A stretch of 9,044 nt of DNA from Eikenella sp963548155 (lineage in GTDB: Bacteria; Pseudomonadota; Gammaproteobacteria; Burkholderiales; Neisseriaceae): NCBI GenBank assembly GCA_963548155.1, contig CAUUTP010000081.1, positions 1 to 9,044 on the forward strand, given 5' to 3'. Below, piece by piece: positions 1 to 4,650 of this stretch. Under the pieces are notes generated by a model. That model ran no database searches and was not told where the DNA came from. It saw only the letters and a list, made by a program, of their open reading frames with translations. Position numbers and translations under genes: made by a program. How positions within the stretch are numbered: the first letter of the stretch is position 1; the number at the start of each line of letters is the position of its first letter.

Positions 1-1371
1 TATATGTGGCTTTCCCTGCTGTTTTTGAAACTGTTCGGCCATTTGCCGCCGTATGAGGCGGTGCGCATGGTGAACGCCTTGCTCGCGGCGGTATCGCTCG
101 CGGCCATGGGCGGCGCGGGGCGGATGCTTTTGGGGCGGCGCAACGGGCGTACGGCGGTGTTGGTGCTGATCGGCTGCCCGGGCCTGCTGATGATGAGCCA
201 CTTTATCGGCGGGCAAATCGTTACCCTGTGCGGCCTAAGCCTGAGTTTCTACGCGCTGGCGATGGCGCGGCAGAAAACCGTGAAGGCGATTGTGCTCACG
301 CTTTTGGGTTGGATGGTATTGTCGCTTTCAGGTAGCCTGTTGCCGCTATTGGGCGTGATGCTCACCACGGCGCTGTTGCCGCTGGATTCGCATTGGCACA
401 ACAAGCGTTTCTGGCTCACGCTTTTGGCGGCGGCGGGGCTGACGCTGCCTTTGCTGTTTGTGTGGCCGCTGGTGCTCAACGGTTTGTCGCACGAGGCCTT
501 CCTGCAATGGTGGCGGTATCACGCGCTCGCGCCGTTCGGCGGCTTTGCCCGCTTGGATTTTGGTTTTCCCGCCGCTTATTATCTGAAAAACCTGCTGTGG
601 TTTGCCTTCCCGGCCTGGCCGCTGGCCTTGTGGACGCTCTACCGCCAGCGCCGCCTGCCGCGCCACGGCTGGAACAGTCTGTGCCTGATTTGGCTGGCTG
701 TGTTCGGCCTCATGCTGGCCGCCTCGCCGCAACATATGGAAGACAATTTAATGTTGCTGTTGCCGCCTTTGGTGTTGGCGGCAGCGGCGCAGGCCGACCA
801 GCTTCGGCGCGGCGCGGCGGCGTTTTTCAACTGGTTCGGCATCATGACGTTCGGCTCGCTGGCGCTGTTTGTGTGGCTCGGCTTTTTCGCCATGAACTTC
901 GGCTGGCCGGCCAAGCTGGCCGAACGTGCAGCTTATTTCAGCCCGTATTATCAGCGGGATATCGATTATTTCCCGGTTATCGTGGCCGTGTTGTTCACGC
1001 CGGTGTGGCTCTTGGCGATTACGCGCAAATACGTGCGCGGCCGGCAGGCGGTAACCAACTGGGCGGCCGGGCTCACGCTGTGCTGGTCGCTCATCCTCAC
1101 CCTGTTCCTGCCCTGGCTGGACGCAGCCAAAAGCTACCGCCCCGTGGTGCGGCGGCTGGAAGCCGAATTGCCGGCCGATGCCTGCGTTTCCGCGCAACAC
1201 GCCGTGGTGCGCCATGCCTGGCAGGAATACGGCCGCTACCCCTTAGGCGAAAACTGCCGCTTCGTCGCCACCCTGCGCCATGAAGCCGTGCCCGACGCCG
1301 CCGAACTCGCCAGCGCCAACCGCCCGCGCGAGAAGCACGAGGCGTTTGTGTTGTGGCAGCGGCAAAAATAA
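1..1371 (+). CDS. Polytopic membrane glycosyltransferase, PMT/ArnT-like (5' end missing)
   Basis: This is the C-terminal 456 codons of an integral membrane protein. It has about ten hydrophobic segments separated by short basic loops, and a polar tail of about 70 residues probably exposed in the periplasm. The reading frame is open at base 1 and reads Tyr-Met-Trp-Leu. This resembles the PPLYYWL stretch after the first extracytoplasmic loop of GT39/GT83 (PMT/ArnT-type) lipid-linked sugar transferases. The ATG at base 4 is therefore probably internal, and the true start, with the acidic catalytic loop, lies upstream. The segment SPQHMEDNLMLLLPPLVL matches where this family carries its RYLLPLYPPLALL-like motif, here less well conserved. 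Such enzymes move a sugar from a polyprenyl-phosphate donor to a lipid, glycan or protein outside the inner membrane. The substrate cannot be read from the sequence. Family assignment is moderately sure; the gene name is unknown. Confidence 0.72.
   Translation, partial: YMWLSLLFLKLFGHLPPYEAVRMVNALLAAVSLAAMGGAGRMLLGRRNGRTAVLVLIGCPGLLMMSHFIGGQIVTLCGLSLSFYALAMARQKTVKAIVLTLLGWMVLSLSGSLLPLLGVMLTTALLPLDSHWHNKRFWLTLLAAAGLTLPLLFVWPLVLNGLSHEAFLQWWRYHALAPFGGFARLDFGFPAAYYLKNLLWFAFPAWPLALWTLYRQRRLPRHGWNSLCLIWLAVFGLMLAASPQHMEDNLMLLLPPLVLAAAAQADQLRRGAAAFFNWFGIMTFGSLALFVWLGFFAMNFGWPAKLAERAAYFSPYYQRDIDYFPVIVAVLFTPVWLLAITRKYVRGRQAVTNWAAGLTLCWSLILTLFLPWLDAAKSYRPVVRRLEAELPADACVSAQHAVVRHAWQEYGRYPLGENCRFVATLRHEAVPDAAELASANRPREKHEAFVLWQRQK
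326..338 (-). repeat. DNA uptake sequence (Eikenella dialect) inside the glycosyltransferase gene
   Basis: TTTCAGGTAGCCT on the + strand is the reverse complement of AGGCTACCTGAAA, an exact DUS. It lies in frame within the coding region, across codons for Leu-Ser-Gly-Ser-Leu. It is a lone copy with no inverted partner, so it serves as an uptake signal and not a terminator. Confidence 0.8.
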
Positions 1372-1376
1372 TTTAA

Positions 1377-1414
1377 AGGCTACCTGAAAATATGGTGTTG
1401 GTTTTCAGATAGCC
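1377..1414 (+). terminator. DUS-derived imperfect inverted repeat after the glycosyltransferase gene
   Basis: An exact DUS, AGGCTACCTGAAAA (1377-1390), begins 6 bases after the stop codon. After an 11-base loop comes TTTTCAGATAGCC (1402-1414), a degenerate reverse complement. Together they form a 13-pair stem with one C-A mismatch. Inverted DUS pairs commonly serve as terminators in Neisseriaceae. No T-run follows, so termination may be weak. The intact left arm still counts as an uptake site. Confidence 0.6.
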
Positions 1415-1468
1415 AGTTATGATGCCGATAATTAAGTTCGTTGGTTCACCTATCACTCAAGGATAAAT

Positions 1469-1867
1469 ATGCGCTTGGCTACTTTAACTTTGTGCTCCAT
1501 ATTGGCATTGCCCAGTTTAACTTTGGCTGCACCATCGGCACAGTCACATCCTGTAACTAAGCAACAATGTCTAGGCTACTTAAAAGATGGATATGAGATT
1601 GTTGCCCAGGCTGTTATGTGCCAACCCGGAGTCAATCGGGATCAATATGGAGCCGCCTTCTCTAATATTATGAATACGTTCTTCTCTAATATTATGAATA
1701 CGTTTAAAAATAATGGGTGTGAAAATATATTAGCTGAAGCAGAAGCGAACGCTTACGTTAGAAGAGAAACTGCCGGCAGCAATAATATACAACAATATTG
1801 CAGAGATATTCGCCCTTCTATCCAACAGATTATGCAGCTATATGGTGGACAGAAGGCCAATCAATAG
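1469..1867 (+). CDS. Small secreted four-cysteine protein, paralogue 1 (unknown function)
   Basis: 132 residues. The ATG at 1469 follows an AAGGA ribosome site (1459-1463) and opens a clear signal peptide (MRLATLTLCSILALPSLTLA, probable cut near residue 20), so the product is exported. The mature part has cysteines 34, 51, 84 and 111 and the conserved patch KQQCLGYLKDG. Both the patch and the cysteine spacing recur in the two downstream proteins, so the three are paralogues. The four cysteines probably form two disulfides in the periplasm or outside. Residues 64-71 are duplicated in tandem as 72-79. Removing the copy makes the second cysteine gap 25 instead of 33, close to the 26 of the paralogues. 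The gene is clearly AT-richer than its relatives and neighbours, suggesting a different history or relaxed constraint. I do not recognise the family and assign no function. Confidence 0.8.
   Translation: MRLATLTLCSILALPSLTLAAPSAQSHPVTKQQCLGYLKDGYEIVAQAVMCQPGVNRDQYGAAFSNIMNTFFSNIMNTFKNNGCENILAEAEANAYVRRETAGSNNIQQYCRDIRPSIQQIMQLYGGQKANQ
1658..1705 (+). repeat. 24-base in-frame tandem duplication
   Basis: Units 1658-1681 and 1682-1705 are identical except for their last base (C versus T). Each encodes FSNIMNTF. The unit is a multiple of three, so the frame is kept. Near-identity implies a recent duplication by slippage or recombination. The two paralogues downstream have only one equivalent segment. 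Confidence 0.93.
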
Positions 1868-1950
1868 AATAGAAATGGTAGCGAGCACAAGCAATTCTAT
1901 ACCCGTATAAACAAGAGACATTGAGCATCACCCACTGAAGTAAAACCTAA

Positions 1951-1963
1951 AGGCTACCTGAAA
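1951..1963 (+). repeat. DNA uptake sequence, single copy
   Basis: AGGCTACCTGAAA, an exact DUS, sits in the 135-base gap between the first and second small secreted-protein genes. It has no inverted partner nearby and so is unlikely to terminate transcription. The rest of the gap (1868-1950) shows no gene or convincing promoter. Confidence 0.85.
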
Positions 1964-2002
1964 TTTCATGTGCCCATCCCCCTACCACATAAGGAAATCA
2001 AA

Positions 2003-2860
2003 ATGAAACCCCGTGCCCTAGCCCTCCTTACTGCCGCCATTCTTCCCGCACTCGCCATCGCCGCCCCCGCCAAACCTTCATCCGGCCGTGCATCCCAATC
2101 CAAACCCGCACAGAGCAGGTCTCAAGAGCGTACTTCCTCCGGCAGAAACTCATCTTCCAAACCGCAGGACAACAAACCCCAGCGCGGCCGCAACGGTCAA
2201 AGCAGAACCCAAGACAACAACAAACCAGCCAACGGCCGCGCCAACTCGCGCCAGCAGCAGGAAGCCAAACCCGCCCGCGGTCGCAACAGCCAAAGCAGGG
2301 AGCACGACAACAACCGGTCCGCCAACGGCCGTGCACACTCACGCCAACAACAGGAAACCAAACCTGCCAACACCCGCACCAACGCCCGCCAGCAGCGCGA
2401 TACCGGACACAACGCCGCCCAACCCCCAATCCGGCACAGCCGGCCAACCCGCCAGCAAGATAACGAACAACCCGCCCAAGCACACCGCGTACACACCCAA
2501 GAGCGCCCGCAGCCTAGCCCCGAGCCACAAGACAACAGCCCGCAAGACAGCGTCCAAGCTGCCGAACACGCCGCCGCAAAAGCCCAATGCCTGCGCTACG
2601 TTGTCGATGGCAACAACCTCTCCGCCTTTACCGAAGCCTGCCGTCCCGATTCCGCCACCAGCGAGCGCTACCAAACCGCCTTCAAAAACACCCAGATCCA
2701 ATTCGAGCACAACAGCTGCCTAGACATCGTCAGCGAAGACGAAGCCCAAGCCGCCATCAATCTTGAACTCCAGCGGCTCGGCCAGACCAGCCGCCTGTTC
2801 TGCCCCGCCGTCAAAGACGAACTGCCAGGCATTGCCCACCGCTACCGCAACGTCAAATAA
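2003..2860 (+). CDS. Secreted four-cysteine protein with long basic Q/N/R/P-rich linker, paralogue 2 (unknown function)
   Basis: 285 residues from the ATG at 2003. That start has a good upstream TAAGGAA site (1990-1996) and opens the signal peptide MKPRALALLTAAILPALAIA. An in-frame ATG at 1970 would add 11 residues but has no ribosome site and would bury the signal. Residues 23-190 are low-complexity and strongly basic: in residues 21-180 I count about 30 Lys/Arg against 13 Asp/Glu, with much Gln, Asn, Ser and Pro. The stretch is probably disordered. It contains a 31-residue unit repeated at 61-91 and 92-122. The C-terminal domain (about 191-285) carries cysteines 196, 213, 239 and 267, spaced as in the flanking paralogues, but the KQQCLGYLKDG patch has drifted to KAQCLRYVVDG. 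A basic disordered linker could bind anionic surface polymers, DNA or peptidoglycan; that is a guess. Function is unknown. Confidence 0.8.
   Translation: MKPRALALLTAAILPALAIAAPAKPSSGRASQSKPAQSRSQERTSSGRNSSSKPQDNKPQRGRNGQSRTQDNNKPANGRANSRQQQEAKPARGRNSQSREHDNNRSANGRAHSRQQQETKPANTRTNARQQRDTGHNAAQPPIRHSRPTRQQDNEQPAQAHRVHTQERPQPSPEPQDNSPQDSVQAAEHAAAKAQCLRYVVDGNNLSAFTEACRPDSATSERYQTAFKNTQIQFEHNSCLDIVSEDEAQAAINLELQRLGQTSRLFCPAVKDELPGIAHRYRNVK
2183..2368 (+). repeat. Two tandem 93-base units coding a 31-residue repeat
   Basis: Units 2183-2275 and 2276-2368 each encode 31 residues beginning RGRN and ending KPA, with 24 of 31 positions identical. A shorter relative (NTRTNARQQ) follows, so the low-complexity linker probably grew by repeated duplication. 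The units have diverged, so this event is older than the 24-base duplication in the first paralogue. Confidence 0.85.
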
Positions 2861-2865
2861 CCCAC

Positions 2866-2905
2866 AGGCTACCTGAAAAACCGAAAAGCAATTTTCAGGT
2901 AGCCT
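2866..2905 (+). terminator. Perfect inverted DUS pair between paralogues 2 and 3
   Basis: AGGCTACCTGAAAA (2866-2879) and TTTTCAGGTAGCCT (2892-2905) form a perfect 14-pair stem with a 12-base loop, 5 bases after the stop codon. It contains two exact uptake sequences. No good T-run follows, so it may only partly terminate, leaving some read-through into the next gene, which starts 30 bases later. Confidence 0.75.
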
Positions 2906-2935
2906 CTTCCCAGCCACACACAAGGAATTCCTCCA

Positions 2936-3292
2936 ATGAAACTCCGCACCCTGGCCCTCCTTACTGCCGCCATTCTCCCCGCCCTTGCCCAAGCCGCACC
3001 TGCCCAAGCCAGCAAACAACAATGCCTGGGCTATCTGAAAGACGGCTTCCAAATCGTCATCCACGTCTCTGCCTGCGAGCCCGCCGCAGCCCAAGACGAA
3101 CGCTACAAAAACGCCTTTAACGCCGCTCAGCAGCAGTTCGAACAAGCCAACTGCGAAAGCCTACTGAACGAAGCCGAAGTTCGCACCTTTCTTGACAGCC
3201 AAACCGCAGGCAAATCCCAGCAACAATACTGCGCCGCCATCAAAACCCCCGTACAGCGCAGCCTGCAACGCTACAACAGCGGCCGCCGCTAA
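2936..3292 (+). CDS. Small secreted four-cysteine protein, paralogue 3 (unknown function)
   Basis: 118 residues. The ATG at 2936 follows AAGGAA (2922-2927, 8-base spacing). The signal peptide MKLRTLALLTAAILPALAQA is nearly the same as in the preceding gene: the first 54 bases match at 47 positions, including 23 in a row. Duplication between the two genes is therefore plain. The mature protein of about 98 residues is the bare domain. It has cysteines 30, 47, 73 and 99, the KQQCLGYLKDG patch next to the first cysteine, a predicted helical middle (NAFNAAQQQFEQANC) and a QQQYC stretch before the last cysteine. It is probably a disulfide-bonded periplasmic or secreted protein. I know of no matching family. 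Small inhibitors, binding proteins and effector-immunity partners share this size and layout, but nothing here chooses among them. Confidence 0.82.
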   Translation: MKLRTLALLTAAILPALAQAAPAQASKQQCLGYLKDGFQIVIHVSACEPAAAQDERYKNAFNAAQQQFEQANCESLLNEAEVRTFLDSQTAGKSQQQYCAAIKTPVQRSLQRYNSGRR

Positions 3293-3308
3293 GCCTTTCG
3301 CCGCTGCA

Positions 3309-3359
3309 TTTTTCAGGTAGCCTCACGCTTAAATTGAGGCTACCTGAAACCCCTTTTTT
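3309..3359 (+). terminator. Inverted DUS hairpin plus T-run directly upstream of ubiG
   Basis: TTTCAGGTAGCCTC (3311-3324) pairs perfectly with GAGGCTACCTGAAA (3336-3349) around an 11-base loop. After four C's comes a T6 run (3354-3359). It resembles an intrinsic terminator for the paralogue gene ending at 3292. The T-run touches the GGAG ribosome site of ubiG (3360-3363). Both arms contain exact uptake sequences. Confidence 0.75.
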
Positions 3360-3368
3360 GGAGAAAAC

Positions 3369-4091
3369 ATGAACACCAGCGCCCCAAATGTCGATGCCGC
3401 CGAAATCGACAAATTCAGCCGCCTAGCCGCCCAATGGTGGAATCCCGAGGGCGAATTTAAGTCCCTGCATGAAATCAACCCGCTGCGGCTAGGCTTCATC
3501 CGCGAACATAGCGGCGGGCTGTCCGGCAAAAACGTACTCGACGTAGGCTGCGGCGGCGGCATCCTCAGCGAAGCCCTTGCCCGCGAAGCCGCGCAAGCCA
3601 CCGGCATCGACATGGCCGAAAAATCCCTTCAGGTAGCCCAAGCCCATGCCGAACAACAAGGCCTGGCCAACCTGCACTACCGCTGCATCAGCGTGGAAGC
3701 GCTTGCCAACGAGCAGCCGGCCGCCTACGACGTGGTTACCTGCATGGAAATGCTCGAACACGTGCCCGACCCCGCCTCCGTGATTGCCGCCTGCGCCAAA
3801 CTGGTCAAGCCCGGCGGCAGCCTCTTTTTCTCCACCCTCAGCCGCACCGCCAAATCCTACGCCCAAGCCATCATCGCAGCCGAATACCTACTCGGCCTCG
3901 TGGCCAAAGGCACCCACGACTGGCAGCGCTTCATCAACCCTGCCGACCTCGCCCGCCTCTGCCGCCAAGCCGGGCTGAACATCACCGCCACCAGCGGCCT
4001 CACCTACAACCCCCTCACCCGCCGCTACCGCCTCTGCCAGCGAACAGACGTCAACTACATGATCGCCTGCCGCCCGATCGGCACAACTTGA
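3369..4091 (+). CDS. ubiG: Ubiquinone biosynthesis O-methyltransferase UbiG
   Basis: 240 residues, the usual length for UbiG, an S-adenosylmethionine-dependent enzyme that carries out both O-methylation steps of ubiquinone synthesis in the cytoplasm or at the inner membrane face. The start at 3369 has GGAG 5 bases upstream. Family marks seen: the N-terminal KFSRLAAQWWNPEGEF and NPLRLGFI stretches, motif I VLDVGCGGG (56-64), the acidic end of strand 2 at D81, EMLEHVPDP (127-135), LVKPGGSLFFST (145-156), SRTAKSYA (158-165) and GTHDWQRF (181-188). All expected motifs are present and there is no sign of damage. No promoter fits between the DUS hairpin and the start codon, so transcription must enter from upstream, through or around the hairpin. 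A strong intrinsic terminator follows. Confidence 0.96.
   Translation: MNTSAPNVDAAEIDKFSRLAAQWWNPEGEFKSLHEINPLRLGFIREHSGGLSGKNVLDVGCGGGILSEALAREAAQATGIDMAEKSLQVAQAHAEQQGLANLHYRCISVEALANEQPAAYDVVTCMEMLEHVPDPASVIAACAKLVKPGGSLFFSTLSRTAKSYAQAIIAAEYLLGLVAKGTHDWQRFINPADLARLCRQAGLNITATSGLTYNPLTRRYRLCQRTDVNYMIACRPIGTT
3628..3638 (-). repeat. DUS with one mismatch inside ubiG
   Basis: TTCAGGTAGCC is the reverse complement of GGCTACCTGAA, 11 of the 12 DUS bases; the next base is C where the consensus needs T. It is read in frame as part of Leu-Gln-Val-Ala. It is probably a functional or recently decayed uptake site within a housekeeping gene. Confidence 0.6.
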
Positions 4092-4119
4092 GCCCAGCGC
4101 CACATAGCAGCCAAAATGT

Positions 4120-4161
4120 AGGCTACCTGAAACCGGTCAAACCGTTTGAGGTAGCCTTTTT
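4120..4161 (+). terminator. Intrinsic terminator of ubiG built on a DUS
   Basis: AGGCTACCTGAAACCGGT (4120-4137) pairs with ACCGTTTGAGGTAGCCT (4141-4157), allowing one G/G mismatch and one bulged C. T5 follows at 4157-4161. The left arm is an exact DUS; the right arm differs from one by a single base. It starts 28 bases after the ubiG stop. Confidence 0.85.
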
Positions 4162-4347
4162 ACTGTCTCTCTACCCGCTTTTTCTGACAAACAACGGCAG
4201 GCCTTTTCTAAATTATCCAAATACATCTCCTAGCCAGCCATGCATTGCAAGCAATACGGCTCTTACACGTCAGCACACCAAGCACAGATTTTGCCGTTAA
4301 TTGCCAAAATAATCTGCGGCAAACAACTATCCAATAGCAATAATAGA

Positions 4348-4396
4348 TTGATAAATATCAATAAAATAGGACAATATGAGCGCGATACTAACAATC
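4348..4396 (+). promoter_or_regulatory. FNR/ANR box with class II promoter geometry
   Basis: TTGATAAATATCAA (4348-4361) is a perfect match to the FNR consensus TTGAT-N4-ATCAA. Downstream, GATACT (4384-4389) matches four of six -10 bases. If it is the -10, transcription starts near 4396 and the dyad centre (4354.5) falls at -41.5, the standard position for FNR-activated class II promoters. The same geometry is absent on the - strand, where no good -10 lies at the matching place. The inferred target is pilC, about 255 bases downstream, or a short RNA in between. Motif and spacing are seen directly; regulation is inference. Confidence 0.6.
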
Positions 4397-4479
4397 TTAG
4401 CAGATGACGCCTATTAAGCAATAGCGGCCGAGTACCAAAGGAAGAAATTGCCTAATTTTACGCACCCTCATCTAGTAGA

Positions 4480-4495
4480 TGGCAGTAAAATTGCT
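4480..4495 (+). promoter_or_regulatory. Sigma-54 (RpoN) -24/-12 promoter element
   Basis: TGGCAGTAAAATTGCT matches the RpoN consensus TGGCACG-N4-TTGCW at 10 of 12 defined positions, with the required ten bases between the GG and GC dinucleotides. The start would be near 4506, giving a leader of about 145 bases to pilC. From memory, RpoN with PilS/PilR drives pilin genes in Pseudomonas and Kingella, so a pilus gene is a sensible target. The element overlaps an ATGGCA/TGCCAT inverted repeat (4479-4484 and 4496-4501), which could be chance. Confidence 0.5.
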
Positions 4496-4541
4496 TGCCA
4501 TTAAAGGATATACCCTTATTTTTCTTTATATGGAAACGGGT

Positions 4542-4547
4542 TATAAT
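4542..4547 (+). promoter_or_regulatory. TATAAT -10 box of a possible sigma-70 promoter for pilC
   Basis: A perfect TATAAT lies about 105 bases before the pilC start, preceded by GGT (partly like an extended -10). The -35 zone (about 4517-4524, T-rich) does not match TTGACA, so the promoter would be weak or need an activator. Confidence 0.4.
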
Positions 4548-4650
4548 AGAAACTGCCGAGCAAAGTAAACCTTGTCTATTGCAATGTTTTGATAGGGTTT
4601 GTTGATCCAGGAAGGCGCTACTCAGTCTACTTAAACATGGAATGACGAAA

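Larger units (their letters stand above)
4162..4650. other. Long AT-rich intergenic region upstream of pilC
   Basis: I see no convincing protein gene here. A 70-codon frame from 4088 runs over the ubiG stop and the terminator and has no family features. The region is AT-rich compared with ubiG and carries the regulatory signals listed separately (FNR-type dyad, sigma-54 element, TATAAT box). An overlapping pair of complementary segments lies at 4285-4323. It contains no DUS. Confidence 0.7.

Noticed and set aside
393..1283. 296-codon open frame overlapping the glycosyltransferase gene on the same strand
   Set aside because: It is Ala/Arg/Gly-rich with no family features, as expected of a shadow frame in GC-rich coding DNA; the overlapping membrane protein explains the sequence.
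2088..2723. 211-codon Pro/Thr/Asn-rich frame overlapping paralogue 2
   Set aside because: No ribosome site, no signal peptide, composition set by the repeat-rich gene in the other frame. The real frame has a start site, signal and conserved C-terminal domain.
3192..3220. TTGACA inside paralogue 3 as a -35 for ubiG
   Set aside because: No acceptable -10 lies 16-18 bases downstream.
4088..4300. 70-codon frame after ubiG
   Set aside because: It starts over the ubiG stop, runs through the terminator hairpin, and has no recognisable features.
4448..4504. 18-codon TTG-start frame after AAAGGAAG, a possible leader peptide for pilC
   Set aside because: The ribosome-site spacing is short, the start is a rare codon, and the stretch overlaps the sigma-54 element, so chance is the simpler reading.
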